A stretch of DNA of 64,000 bases from Riptortus pedestris (lineage: Eukaryota > Arthropoda > Insecta > Hemiptera > Alydidae): contig CM032228.1 of NCBI GenBank assembly GCA_019009955.1, positions 221,191,001-221,255,000 on the forward strand. The letters run 5' to 3'. Position numbers and translations under genes: made by a program. The first letter of the stretch is position 1. Every line of letters starts with the position of its first letter. Positions 11,690 to 23,682 of this stretch are shown here, piece after piece. The notes below the pieces were generated by a model that saw only the letters and a list, made by a program, of their open reading frames with translations, had not been told where the DNA came from and made no database searches.

Positions 11690-12470
11690 AAAGAACTGGG
11701 GTGGCACAAAAGCAAATCGTTGATGAATTAATAAGGTTCATTATGTAGATAAAAACGTTTTGTTATCAGATCCTGAAGATTAAGGAAAAAATTAACTCTT
11801 GCGCCTCAGAAGTCTTCAAGTTCATGAAAGGAGCTGTTTAAAGTAACCTTGAATGTTAAAAAATATCGCTAAAATATGAGGATATCGCATTTCAAAAAAT
11901 GTTCATTTACAACTGCGCTTGAAGTTTTTTTGTTTTGAAATTGAACAAAGCCAAATTTTGTCCAGGGGTATTTTTAGTGACGAAGAGGAATTCAGTCTTG
12001 ACGGACCTAAAGGTTTCTATCATTTCTTGCTCATTCTAAGAAATAACAGTTTTTGATGGGTAGCTCCTAAATCTTGGGAGTAATCTCGTGAGTTGCTGTC
12101 AATGATTAGAGCAACTCTGACAAAGTGAATTGCCCATAGTAATCAAAATTTATAGAAAAAATGTATTATATTATTAGAAACAGGAACTATATTCCAATAA
12201 GATAACTCAAATCAAGGCCCAGAAACCCCTGGTCTGAGGGTTTCAGACTTAATGTTTTAGTTATACCGGCACTTTTTTCCGGATGTTAACCCCATGGAAA
12301 ATATGTGATGGACCGTGGAAAGAGATATCTACAAACAAATTAAAAAAAAATATTCTGAAACCTACAGAAAGACTCGCCCAAGCTTGAGGAGAACATTTCA
12401 GAGAGCTCTTTCACAAACTTTGTAAAAAGAGTTCCCAAAGACCCTTGGAAGTGATTAGAAAGCACGAAGG
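11690..12470 (+). pseudogene. Tc1/mariner-type transposase remnant
   Basis: Conceptual reading across frames gives GIFSDEEEFSLDGPKGF-like sequence near 11965-12020 and SPDVNPMENMW-like sequence near 12275-12310. PTERLAQA and a 'PKTLGSD' end follow near 12440. These are the order and signature blocks of Tc1-type (DDE) transposases. Many stops and frame changes; no terminal inverted repeats found. Confidence 0.7.
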
Positions 12471-12944
12471 AAGTTCTCATTACTGAATTTATTCAAACTG
12501 TAAAGTATTAAAAATATTTTGTGTTAATTTTTGTCACAATAGTTTCCTATATTTGGTCGGGCAATTTATACAATACAATTTAAACTGTAATACAATTGTC
12601 ACATATATAACATATTACACAAGAGATTATACATGTTTTAAAGTTGTTTCTGAAACAAATCGTTTTTCTGGATCATGGAAACTTCTGCCCCATAAAAAGT
12701 TTTTATTAATCCATTCCTTTTCCATTTTTTTCTTATTCTTATTTTTTATTGTTATGCTTTTAATAATGATTAAGTTGTTCAAACTAGAAATATTGCTTTA
12801 AACAACATATACTTGATGTACAAGAAAACTAATTAAAGAAAAAAACTCTTGACAAAAAACTTGCAAAATAAAAACACCGTTTTAGTGCTCATGGTGGAAA
12901 TCCTGCATGGAGATTTATTTGGTGAGAAGCTCATAAAATGAAAT
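12471..12944. other. unassigned AT-rich DNA
   Basis: A frame at 12553-12801 ends in a run of hydrophobic residues, as T-rich DNA often does. Not judged to be a gene. Confidence 0.45.
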
Positions 12945-13140
12945 TCATAGTTTCTCCTTGGCTTCAAAAAATTGGCACCTTATATTCGTGACCCTCCCCT
13001 CAAAAATAAATTGGCCATAAATTAATTAAATGGTGTGAAATAAACATTTGCACTAATTAATTGATCTATTTTGAGGGATCACGATATTATAGTGAAGTGA
13101 AAATATTCGTCCTTGTATCGCCAATTTTTGTTTTTATGGG
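12945..13140. mobile_element. possible palindromic MITE
   Basis: 'aaaaaattggcacc' then 'cgtgaccctcccctcaaaa' and 'attaattaa' are mirrored by 'ttaattaattgatc', 'attttgagggatcacgat' and 'atcgccaattttt'. Imperfect inverted repeat without coding capacity. Confidence 0.5.
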
Positions 13141-13369
13141 TTTTTATAATATAAATTTATAGTGATTCTCCTCTGAGACCAGAAATATGAATATACACGT
13201 AAAAAGATCTAAAAAAAAGTTGATTACGCAGGGGTTGCGTTAACTAAGCAGATTCCCCACGTGCTTCACGTATTTGCATTTATCTCAACTCTTTTAAAAG
13301 TCAATGAGAACTATATTCGGTATTTAGGCTTCAAATAAAGTGCTTCATGAAATAACAGCTTCTTGTTAA

Positions 13370-13560
13370 CCCTCGAGAACTCGCGCCGCGAGCAAAATAC
13401 TCACACCCCGATGAAGAAAATTATATCTATAATTATACGTATTTGGTGATAATGCGGCTCTCTCTAGCTACACCTTGTAGCCTTCTCTTACCACCCTCTT
13501 TGACTCCCAATCATAAGTATATGCTGACTGTCGCCATGACAAAATTAATCAGCCGGAGTA
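13370..13560. mobile_element. possible piggyBac-like fragment
   Basis: The outer element's interior is interrupted at 'ttgTTAA' by CCCTCGAGAACTCGCGCCGC, GC-rich sequence starting CCC right after TTAA, which is the piggyBac pattern. The matching far end with TTAA was not found, so this is weak. Confidence 0.3.
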
Positions 13561-13670
13561 AGTTATTATTATTATTATCGAGTTTTGTTACACTCAAATA
13601 AGAGCTGTGACCTCTAGAGCAGCAACAGACAAGAATATATGTATATATAATTTTGAACGGACTTCATTTT

Positions 13671-14532
13671 AGCAGATTTCCCTTAAGGGAAATCAGCTAT
13701 TGAGGTCGTATTCATGAAGCGAATTTTGAAATTTTTCTTCTAATGTCCATCGATCCTACCTGGTGATCGATGAGGTCCGTTCAAAACTTTATATATATTT
13801 GTCTGTTACCGCTCTAGCGGTAGCAATTATTGTCTAATCGCTATATTTACTTGTTTTATGTAAAAATAAAGATCAATTTCGTTAACGGCTGAAATCGGAC
13901 CAGTGGTAGGGGGGGTTTAAAGGGGAGGATTTTCGAAAATTCGAAATATCTCCGTTACTATAAGTCGGATCGAACAATTGTATAGAACCAATCTAATTGC
14001 AAATTAAATGTACTATAATTATTATTACATTTATTCTCTATCTTGAATATTAACCGAGATATTTGCATTTTTCAGTTTTCAGCCTTCAGCAAACCCGCAC
14101 TTCTACTCGTGTTACATAAGCAATAATCTATTATATAATAAACCACATATTGGAAGCTTAAATATAAAATATTGTGTTCAAGAGACCTTTATTATACGAG
14201 ATTCAGGCAAATATATCCTGGTTACCCCCCCCCCCCCGTATAATTACATTACTAGATATAGTAAATAGTTCTCAATAAAATTAATATGCTTTATTCTGAT
14301 ATATTTGAGTAATTGTATTTCTTTCCTGCATGAGGCTGGCAGTTTGGTTACATTTCAAACGCTTCTTGTCGGCAGGTTATTGATATTGAATGAACCATTT
14401 CTTATTTACGTTTGTATTGTATTTATTCACGTAGTATTCACGGTGGTGTTGTGTTAGCAGTATGTAGATTTATCTATTGTTAAACTTCACGAGGGAAATC
14501 TGCTCAGTTTACGCAGCCCCTGCGTGATGGAC
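13671..14532 (+). mobile_element. inner Helentron-like copy
   Basis: AGCAGATTTCCCTTAAGGG starts immediately after four Ts of the outer copy. The end GCAGCCCCTGCGTGATGGAC is followed by five Ts and then outer sequence. The interior has the gene-free blocks of the family. It carries a C14 tract at 14225-14238 and extra unrelated sequence from about 14160 to 14440. TA tract very short here. Confidence 0.9.
14225..14238. repeat. C14 homopolymer
   Basis: Run of 14 C in the inner copy. Confidence 0.9.
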
Positions 14533-14799
14533 TTTTTCATCATGTACTAGGTAAGATCGATAGACATTGGAGGACATTTTTCGAAAATCGCGTCCTCGCA
14601 GGGAAATCTGCGAAAATATATTTATCAGAAGTATTACTGATATTGAACATCAATAATCTTGGATGAAACGAGATTTACACAGGAGGAATCCCCCTCTTGG
14701 GATTAAAGGCTAAATTCATTATATAGCATTTTAACGTTAATTGGAGAAGATCCCTTATCAGTTGTAATCAGTGAAATCCCCCTTTGATTTAGCTAATTA

Positions 14800-15232
14800 T
14801 CTTATGCAACAATATCAGGGATAGCCGAGCCTTTGGATTATCTTTCACAGAACTTGGCGAGTTATCATCTGAGACAGTCTCATTCCTCTCTGCTACAACT
14901 TGTGCCCTAATGATAGCTAAAGCCTCGTTAAACTTTTCAACAATGTCTTCCCTTCTCATTAAAGGCCGCCTTCTTTAACTTCAAACTGATCCGTTTACTT
15001 CTTTTTTTTTCTTCTTCTTATTTAGTACTATTATCTTCTCAAGAATCGAAAGCTTCTGAAGTTTTGCTGACGTTATTCTGTACTGGATTGCTTAATCTTG
15101 TTTTCAAATTGGAAGGAATCTCCTTCCATGGACATTTGTTCTTATTGATTCGACACTCACCATCATTCTCCGTCTGACTTGACAACGGTGTTTTTCCTTC
15201 GCCGATCTGATGTTTCCACAATTTGGATCTTA
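14800..15232 (-). pseudogene. unidentified decayed coding sequence
   Basis: The minus strand reads RREDIVEKFNEALAIIRAQV and then AERNETVSDDN in one frame near 14850-14965. WKHQIGEGKTPLSSQTENDG occurs in another near 15221. The amino-acid mix is protein-like (charged and polar) and unlike the surrounding AT-rich noise. It could be a LINE first-frame product or a host exon remnant. No family recognised. Confidence 0.4.
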
Positions 15233-15531
15233 TTCATTTCATTGTGTACTTCCTTAGTAAGGATTCCAATCTTTATGAACCTGAAATTAGCTATTTATTT
15301 TCTCTGATATTCCAACAAAAGAGAACATCCCCGGTACTCCCCTGAAATCCAGTGAGAGCTCAAAAACACTGAAGATTGTTCACGTTGCCCGAAATTACCC
15401 TGCCTGTAATTAAATGATTTTAATGAGTAGAGAAGGGTGACTTTTTACATCCTTCCAATAATGGTGGATGTCTACCAGTCATCTCGAATCTCTAAAAGAG
15501 AATTTGTATATAAATGAAAGGTATTAATTAT

Positions 15532-15630
15532 TTTAGCAGATTCCCTTAAAGGGAAATCAGCTACTGAGGTTGTTCTAATTTTCGAAACGTTTTCTCAAAT
15601 GGTCATCCATTCTAACTAGGAGAGGGGACA
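15532..15630 (+). mobile_element. Helentron-like 5' fragment
   Basis: TTTTAGCAGATTCCCTTAAAG and 'gaggttgttctaattttcg', then 'tcaaatggtcatccattct'. Truncated before the TA tract. Confidence 0.75.
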
Positions 15631-16601
15631 ATTGTTGTAAATTATACGTTCTAAGGCATTAGAGAAAATAAAATCACAAATAAATTTTGACTTTCAGTTT
15701 TAAAAAACAGTGGTAGCTTAAATCGGCCGTACTGGTCGTATCTTTCCGAAAGTTACTCAAACAAAAGTTCCAGTTCGTAAAGAATAATGCTCATGAAGTA
15801 CATCACTAAGCATTTTATAGCCAAGAGATCAATTGAAGGGCTCCAAAGGCAACATACCTATATATAATTTTATATAATATGTTATAGTCTCGCCTTTCAA
15901 TAGAGTTTACAGTTTAATTGTTGCTGTTTCATTAAAAATTTGTGTATTATTAATTTTGAAACTAATACTCATTTCTACAAGAATTGTCTTAACTCGAAAC
16001 GCACATTACATTACATTTACTCATTCCTTTTTTTGTAAAATCTGAATGTCGGAATTTCTCAATTTAAATTCTATATTGGATATGACTTTTATTGTTATGA
16101 TATAAAGAAATAGTAGTGGTTTGTCCTTGTCAATGTATACCTACTAAGTTCCAATGTGTTCCTCTAAAACGTCTTATTCAACACAAATTTAGATAATATT
16201 GAGTAACTGCTCAAATATAATTTAATTTGGGCCGATTAATATTTTAATCATACCCTCCAACCAATATAGCTCTGATCAATGTTATCAATTTATATTAAAT
16301 CTGTTAAAGCTAGTCATCTTTTAATTTATGCAGCATAAATGATCAAAATTCGGCGTTGGTGAGATAGTAAATGTCTGGACTATTGGGGATCTATGTTTCA
16401 CCAGGATGAGGTGGAACTGGTTCAAGTGGCCGTTGAACCACTCACTCATTTATGGACAATAGGTATGCTTATTGACATTTCATTCCAGTCAGAAACATGT
16501 CTAGACCGCCCTCAAAACCTAACTCTCGTTATTTTTATGTAGAATGCTGGAATTTCACGTGAGAAGACATTCCATTCACATTATCTAATGGTATAGCTAA
16601 G

Positions 16602-16659
<58 letters not shown>

Positions 16660-16947
16660 CATATTTATTTATGTAGTGAAAGCTGATATCGTAACATGTA
16701 ACTATTAGTTTCAAAAACATTTTGTAATAGCGGCATAATAGAAAGCATATAGAATAAATAAAGAAATGAATTCTTCACCCTTGCCTTAAACTATGAAGAA
16801 TATATGAGAATATTGGATCCGTATTAAGAAGAATAATGACTTTCATGGTAAATGAACGGATGGGCAAGGGATTTTATTTTTGATTTCTAACTATGTATCA
16901 TGACTAAGAATGCTTGAAGAATCTTCACAAATTGAATACATTTAAAA
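15631..16947. other. unassigned DNA with (TA)n
   Basis: A TA tract at 16605-16654 is not associated with recognised element ends. Rest AT-rich with no coding signal. Confidence 0.5.
16605..16654. repeat. (TA)n microsatellite
   Basis: Continuous TA repeat of about 50 bp, followed by CATACATA. Confidence 0.95.
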
Positions 16948-17430
16948 GTCCGTCACGCAGGGGCTGCGTAAACTAAGCAGATTTCCCACGTGAAGTTTTA
17001 CAATAGAGAAATCTGCCTAATAACAGCTGTAGTAGTAAGTAACCTCTAAACCTATTCACGAGAGGGACGAATAATTACAAAAACGGCCGCCAGAGCTCAC
17101 GGCGGAAAGTTCGAACATAGCCACTGCTGCCGAGCACATGCAGAATACAAATGCAAATATCTCGGTTAATATTCAAGATAGAGAATAAATGTATATAACA
17201 ATATTTATAGCAAATTTAATTTGCAATAAGATTGATTCTATAATATTTTTCGATCCGACGTATAGTAACGGAGATATTTTGAATTTTCAAAAATCCCCCC
17301 CTCTAAACCCCCCCTCCCACTGGTCCGATTTCAGCCGTTAACGAACTTGATCTCTCTTTTTACGTAAAACGCTTAAATATGAAGTTTGGTAACGATTAAA
17401 CAAAAATTGCGACCGCTAGAGCGTTAACAG

Positions 17431-17505
<75 letters not shown>

Positions 17506-17650
17506 TATATATATATATATATATATAATTTTGAACGGACCTCATTTTCGTCATCTCCTGGGTAGGATCGATGGACATTTGAGGAAATTTTTCAAAACTC
17601 GCGTCATGAGTACGACCTCAATAGCTGATTTCCCTTAAGGGAAATCTGCT
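16948..17650 (-). mobile_element. Helentron-like element, intact, first subfamily
   Basis: GTCCGTCACGCAGGGGCTGCG at the left after AAAA, and GGGAAATCTGCTAAAA at the right. The interior has 'cgccagagctcacggcgg', 'atctcggttaatattcaag' and 'gtccgatttcagccgtt', then the TA tract. Near-complete antiparallel counterpart of 28626-29338. Confidence 0.9.
17436..17528. repeat. (TA)n microsatellite inside element
   Basis: About 90 bp of TA with one GATA interruption near 17503, at the standard position between 'agacaaat' and 'ttttgaacgg'. Confidence 0.95.
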
Positions 17651-17654
17651 AAAA

Positions 17655-20099
17655 ACATAATTGGGTTTTTAAAGTACTATAAAAAGAAAAAAATCCTAGT
17701 TTTATACGAAATGAAACAAGAATTTTTTACAATATATTTGATAAAAGGTTTATTTAGTTATGATAAATTTTTAAAAATTATTGATAATTTTAAATACCAA
17801 ATTTTAGATCTAGAAATGTCTAGAAGTTATAAATGTTTAAAAAAATTGAATTGTGAAATGATGAAATGCTCTTTAACCTTGTAAGTGATTCCAAAATTAT
17901 ATTAGTTATAGATACATTTATTTCCTTTTATACTAATAGGATTAAAGTATATTACAATAATTTATAACATAAAGAATAAAATAAACATTATTGAACAAAG
18001 ATCGTATTTTGAATATGAGCTCTCTATTTAAAAACGCACAACAAATAAAAAATAGCCGGTTATTTTCTACAGAAAATATTCCCAACAGGTTAAGAATTCT
18101 TTAACGTTCAGTGATAAATTAAATATTTTCAGACAATTTTGTGATAAATACGTAGTAAATTTAATAACTGATGTAGAATATATGCTCGAAAACTTTTATA
18201 TTTCAAACAGAGACAAGAATAAAATTAGACATAAATCTGTAAATTTAATTAATGAAGCCAAAAATAAGCATTTTTAAAAATGTTTCCATCCACTATAAAT
18301 TGTTACTACTTGATGTAATCTGTTCTGAGACCGGAAAAATGTGAGCGAAAACTACTGGAGTCAACAAGAACCCTAAATGTCACAAGGGATCCTAGACAAA
18401 TTCAATATAAAATATTGAGTATTGAATAATAGATATAATTGTATAATTTAGATGTGCTAATATCTTTAATTAAATTAAAAAATTAAATGCATTAGTTCTT
18501 AATAGTTGCTATATTCATTTTTAGTAACATTAATTTGTATGATAAACTCCATTGTTATTATTGAAGTATTTAAAATACTAGTATTTTCTCATTAAATAAA
18601 TTCCTTAGTTCCACCCTGGCTAGAAAATGGTGGTAACCTGTAGATAACTCGTCCCAATAAGCCTTAGTAGCAGAAAGTGGGCGTAAATAAATAAAAATAA
18701 AATACAATAGTATAAAACATGTGATAATTCGTTAATATATTTTACATTAAATAAATGTTTAAAAGATTATGTTATTAAACCCTATGACGGAAACTACTTT
18801 GTATATGAATCTTTCGACCAGACAATTTCGAAATTAGAAAGAGATATTATTTTCATAAAGGTTTTTGCATTTCCGAGAATGCGTTCATGAGTTTTAATGA
18901 TAGAAATTCATTTTTTAACAAAAATAATTTATCTGCATATATGACTAATTGTGTAACACGAAAATTGTGTAAAATACGGTTCACGAAAATTATTTTTCGT
19001 TAATTACGGGAAATATTTATCGTTTGTTGAAGGAGCGTCGTATCGAAACTCTCGAGCTTCATGATAAATTTAGTTACCAGTAACTTTCTCTCAACGTTCA
19101 TTAATTACAAAATAAATATTATAGATCTTACATGGAAAATGGATTTTTTAAAAATGGAACTATCGAACACAGAGTAATGAATAGTAATATTTTTTTATGA
19201 AACAGTTATGAAATTAATTTAACATATATTAATACAGGTTTTAGGTTCAAAATTCGCTTTTCATCTGAACAAATTAAAAGAGTTATCAGTGGTTGGCAAG
19301 AATCATAAGCTTTTTAGTGAAGCATTGACAAAGTTCAAAACAATAATTCCCATTTTATGATTAATTAATATCATTCTGGTTTTCTTAAATACATTAATTA
19401 ACTGTCATGAGAATTAAAATAAAATCGAATAAGAAAAATGACAGAATTATATATTCTAAAACTTTGTTTCAGAGACAGAACTTTATCATACTTCTTTGAG
19501 TTATAAATTGGAAATTGAGGGATGACGATGTAAATAAATTTTCCGTATATTTCCATTATGAATAACACGCATAATCCAGCTAAGCCCTTATTATACTTAA
19601 ATCTCTTGTTTGGAGTGTTAAGGTAAACCTTTCTTCTATTATTCTTTCAGATTTAAAAACTTTTTCCATTCAAACTTTCTAGATGTTTTATACAGTAACC
19701 AATAAAAGAGCAAATATACTTGGATGGAAATGGTTTTTCTTTTAATCTTACATAGGACAAAGAATATAACTTTAAATCACTAGGTAATTATTTTTTGTTT
19801 GAGACACTACTACTGTTGTTTTTGAACAGAAAGTAATGACTTATGCTCAAAAACGATGTAAATATATATTTTTCGTTAATCATAGTTGTTTAAAATGATT
19901 TTAGATGACTTAATTGTGGCTCTAAGTGACTAATATAATGAAAGATGTATCAGATTGAAGTAAAATTTACACTTGCATCTGTTATTGTACCACTATCTAC
20001 TAATCGACATAAAACCTAACACACATTTAGTATCTTAAACAGTAAATCAACGAATGATGAATTTCCAATAGTAAATCTTGAAGGATAGTAGTTCTAGAT
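17655..20099 (+). pseudogene. possible decayed coding region, unidentified
   Basis: Several plus-strand stretches look like degraded protein: QEFFTIYLIKGLFSYDKFL near 17720, FCDKYVVNLITDVEYMLEN and NRDKNKIRHKSVNLINEAK near 18140-18270, and DYVIKPYDGNYFVYESFDQT near 18764-18830. They are interrupted by stops and by a SINE tail at 18588-18710. The family was not recognised. The AT bias can also produce such Lys/Asn/Ile-rich frames by chance. Confidence 0.3.
18588..18710 (+). repeat. SINE 3' part
   Basis: 'ccaccctggctagaaaatgg' then 'ggtaacctgtagataactcg' and 'gggcgtaaataaata'. Tail half only. Confidence 0.75.
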
Positions 20100-20480
20100 T
20101 ACTAAATACATGTATAATAGTCTGAAGCAAATAATGCTTCATTGCCCGGCACTTGTAAATCACAGACAACAAAATTTAAAATCATATATAGTTACAAACA
20201 GGGATGAACTTTTATTGGAATTTATTCTAAATATTAACAACATTGAAAAGCTAAATAACATATTACTTTATTAAGAGCATATTATTGGAAGTCTATTAAC
20301 ATATAACTTTTTTTCGGAACTATTGTATTTTGCTTATGTATTATTATATGTAACTTATATTATGCGAGTATTCGAAATTGTATTATAAATTATTTACTTA
20401 GAATACCTCACGGTAATAGCATAAAATGGCAAGACCCCTGGCAACGGTCATGTATATATGCCAAAATAAAAAAATAAAAA
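20100..20480 (+). pseudogene. LINE 3' end with poly-A tail
   Basis: LHCPALVNHRQ near 20140 resembles the C-terminal Cys/His region of non-LTR elements. The tail 'ggcaagacccctggcaacgg' is followed by AAAATAAAAAAATAAAA. The tail motif recurs at 21650-21718 and, inverted, at 30612-30690. Confidence 0.5.
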
Positions 20481-20934
20481 AAAAGTTCTAGATTGCAATG
20501 TCCCATTCTATATCTCACAGAAATTTATTTGTTTCATATTGTAGGACACCTGAATTGCTCATAATAGAATGTCATAGGGTCTTCAGAAATTCACTTCATA
20601 TTTTATAATAAGTAAACTAATAAAAGAAGAACATCAAAGAACTTTCTAAAATTCGCTGCATACTATTTAAGAGCTAAATTACTTATAAAACAACGTTGTA
20701 AGACCATAAAAAATTCGATTTATAAAAACATAATTATAAAAAGTTGATAAGTTCATAAACACAGGAAGAGTGTAGATTTGTGAGAAAGATAAATTGATTC
20801 CAGAATGATATAATTAAGTATAAACTTAATCCAGTAGCTGGTTGATGAAAGACTGGAAATATATAAAATAATTCATAATTTCAAGTTTTTTTATATTTCT
20901 TATACGTATTAAAAAAATATTATAATTGCAAAAT
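20481..20934. other. unassigned, possibly second LINE remnant
   Basis: ELLIIECHRVFRNSLHIL in one plus frame near 20554-20607 resembles a LINE C-terminal 'CP..FR' segment, but nothing else supports it. Confidence 0.3.
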
Positions 20935-21085
20935 ATACTGACTTCAAATTAAACGGAATTTTACGTTTCTACTCTCCCTTAACCGATTTTCCTGCGAGAC
21001 TTCTGTAAGTACAGTCTTGTCTCGCAAAACACCGAAGGACAAGTCTTAGGATTTTGAAACTCCGTCATATTTAGGACTGTTGTAG
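20935..21085 (+). repeat. diverged dispersed repeat, copy 1
   Basis: 'cttcaaattaaacggaattt', 'tactctcccttaaccg' and 'cgtcatatttaggactgttg' align in order with 26265-26435. Class unknown. Confidence 0.45.
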
Positions 21086-21198
21086 CGTTCCCTAAAGGGA
21101 AATCAGCTATTCAGGTTGTACTCAAGACGCGACTTTCGAAAAAACATTTCAAATGAACATCGATCTTACCTAGTAGATGACGAAAATCACTACCCCAC

Positions 21199-21202
<4 letters not shown>

Positions 21203-21274
<72 letters not shown>
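21203..21274. repeat. (TA)n microsatellite inside element
   Basis: About 72 bp TA tract at the usual position. Confidence 0.95.
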
Positions 21275-21278
<4 letters not shown>

Positions 21279-21717
21279 ACAAAAGTTTGCGAATGTTAAC
21301 AATATAAAAGAAAGAATTTTATTATTTTTATAGGGGGGGGCATATTCAACAATAATCGGCACATTAATTATTTTATGCAGTTATACTTATTATTAGAAGA
21401 GTTATACTTATCTTAGAGAATAGTTATGTTAATCTGATATGTTAGAAAACTTTAGACATTTAAAAAGAATGAATTAATCTACATTTACATTAAATTATGA
21501 TCTATTGAAGTCAGTATTTATTTAGATTAATATTTATATTGTATTACGTGCCAATGTATATGATGTTCATTTGTAATTTTAGAAATTATTATTATTTTAT
21601 TTACTCATATCTTAAGAAGTTATAATATATTAATAACCATACTAACACTAATTGGCCAGACTCTTGGCATCATATTGTAAATATAAGCCAATAAAATATC
21701 TATCTATCTATCTATCC
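21275..21717 (+). mobile_element. LINE 3' tail fragment within element
   Basis: Ends 'ggccagactcttggcatca', 'aataagccaataaaa'-like sequence, then (TATC)n. The same tail occurs near 20430 and inverted at 30612-30690. Tandem tetramers at the 3' end are typical of some LINE clades. Confidence 0.5.
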
Positions 21718-21977
21718 TTTTTGTTTTCGGCCATCAGTAACCACCCAATCCTACTCACGTCATATTAAAAATAAGCTGTTATTATATGATGAACGACTTT
21801 ATTTGAGGGTAAATATCAAATATTGTTCTCATTGAACTTTTACGTTTCGAGATAAATGCAAATACATAAGGTGACGCAAGTGGGAGATCTTCTAAGTTAA
21901 TTTAGCCCCTGCGTGACAGACTTTCTTATTCAATAGGTTGTACAATGAAGTCAAATGGTGTCCACATCAGATTTTTT

Positions 21978-21994
21978 CACAACTCAAAATTAAG

Positions 21995-22053
<59 letters not shown>

Positions 22054-22081
22054 TATAAATATAGCTTTGTTGTGAATTGTA
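21978..22081. repeat. inverted repeat around (TA)n
   Basis: TTCACAACTC..AAGCTATAT on the left of a 56-bp TA tract (21995-22050) is mirrored by ATATAGCTTTGTTGTGAATTG on the right. It would fold into a long AT hairpin. Confidence 0.7.
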
Positions 22082-22734
22082 AAAAAAAAAAATAACCTTG
22101 ATTATGCTGCTAAGTGAATTATGATGGTTATTAAATGAGAAGGTAGTTGTTCCTTAATCTATAATTTCAAAATGGATATTCTTCGGCGAACATCGCTGCT
22201 TTCAGAGTGAACTACGGATCAAATGCTCCTAGAGTCGTGTAGAGAATCAACTGGTATGAGAATGTAAGGGGATGACTTTCCCAAATAAGAAGTGATGTCC
22301 CAGTGAGGAGATGGCTCAGAAAGTGACAGTGTGATAAAGGGACAGAGGGAGAGTGACTATCTGAATACATACTGGAGTATGCTCTCCCTCCTGGAAAGCG
22401 TCACCAGGGCTCGTTTATGCTCCACGTATCTGTCAGCGTGGCGCTCATATGGGACGCTATCATTTATACGTCTTTATGGATCATTTCTCAAAGAACATTG
22501 CTACAATTTTTATTCACATTTATTATTTATTCTCACAATAAACTCATTTCAAGAATGGGGCGATTAAGTGACGTACCAGTTTTTTATTTTCTTATAAAGA
22601 AATTCATTCTTCTCAGTTCATTATATTTTCGCTTGTATGTTCATTTCTCCTATTATTTTCCCGATTGTCCTACATTATAAATTTTTGAAAATGTTTTTAT
22701 CTTCCAAGTATTGTAATATGCGGTCTATGTACTG
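22082..22734. other. unassigned DNA
   Basis: 22190-22480 has balanced composition and an open plus frame (22331-22567) without recognisable domains. Possibly a fragment of an unidentified repeat. Confidence 0.4.
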
Positions 22735-23212
22735 ATTAATGGACATACGCGAAAGAAGCGTGGGCAAACCTTCGAATTACAACAAAACCTTTGAAATCAG
22801 GCGCATCCAGACCTTCCAATCCAAAGTCCTGCGCACCATAGTAGATGCTCCATATTATGTTACAAACCACACCCTCCATAGAGATCTTAATATCTCATTT
22901 GTAAAGGACCTAATTCCCTTAAGATTCAGACAATTCCACAGCAGGCTTTCCAATCATCCTAATCCAGAAGTCCTAGCCCTTTCCTGTACCACTCATCCTT
23001 ATTCCCCTCCACGGCGCCTCAAGAGACAATAGCCCAGAGATCCATTCCTCCTTAGCTCTTGACTTCCTTGCCAGGCATGGAGAGGCTGCTCCTCTCATTG
23101 TGGTGAAGGGGTGTAGCTTCTGTCGAGATTGATGGAGGAACTATTGTATTGTACATATCACATCACCAAATGCATTTAAATGCAGAATGTAATATTCTTA
23201 ATAAAGTAAAAT
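22735..23212 (+). pseudogene. Jockey-like LINE 3' end, 5' truncated
   Basis: Open frame to 23032 with RRIQTFQSKVLRTIVDAPY, LHRDLNISFVKDLIPLRF and HPNPEVLALS, ending RRLKRQ and a stop. The 3' untranslated region matches 6541-7128, ending 'ataaagtaaaataataaa'. It keeps the frame better than the first copy, so it is younger or less damaged. Only about the last 80 codons of the reverse transcriptase ORF remain. Confidence 0.8.
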
Positions 23213-23682
23213 AATAAACTGGTGACAGTCATGTAGTAATTCAGTCAAAGTGTATGGTAGGTCAATGCGAGTCCTTAGATAGCAGACAGTTAGTATATGT
23301 TTTATAGTAAGTCTACAGTTACAGTGTTGGCAGTAGGGTTCCTCTTCTCCAGTAAGTAAGTCAACTGACAATTCTTAACCTCTTTAAAACTACTTCTTCT
23401 TTTCTAAATAGCCTTTTTGAGAAAAGTCATTCACGAAGTATATGTTCCAGTACTCGAGGTTTGTTGTCAGTTGTGGCAAACCAAGATTTCTGCCACTAGG
23501 CAGAAAAGAAGAATAGGTTTTGTTTATTAGTTTTTGGGCACTGTAGGCTCTTCAGGGAAAACTTTATATTTGTTATGGAGCTTAAAGCAATCAATTGCCC
23601 CTCTTTTACAATCTCCTAATTTCTTCTCATTCTTAATAAAATTATAATAAATTGAGGCCGCCGGTTATAAAGAATATACAAA
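23213..23682. other. unassigned DNA
   Basis: No recognised family or coding signal. Confidence 0.45.

Larger units (their letters stand above)
13210..14614 (-). mobile_element. outer Helentron-like copy, split by another copy
   Basis: Left end at about 13210 (GTTGATTACGCAGGGGTTGCG), interior to 'gaacggacttcatttt' at 13670. It resumes at 14533 with 'ttttcatcatgtactagg' and ends 'gggaaatctgcgaaaa'. The two halves join into the usual order 'cattttcgtcatctcctag'. It also contains an unrelated segment from about 13370. Confidence 0.85.
21087..21926 (+). mobile_element. Helentron-like copy interrupted by other DNA
   Basis: The left part, 'ccctaaagggaaatcagct' to the TA tract (21203-21274), and the right part, 21718-21926 ending 'gcccctgcgtgacagac', belong to one plus-orientation second-subfamily copy. 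The middle is replaced by 21275-21717. Confidence 0.7.

Noticed and set aside
17396..17578. Open frames made of alternating Ile-Tyr residues
   Set aside because: They are translations of TA microsatellites. The same applies to 3583-3774, 16535-16720, 21111-21362, 36724-37026, 52529-52765 and 63149-63540.
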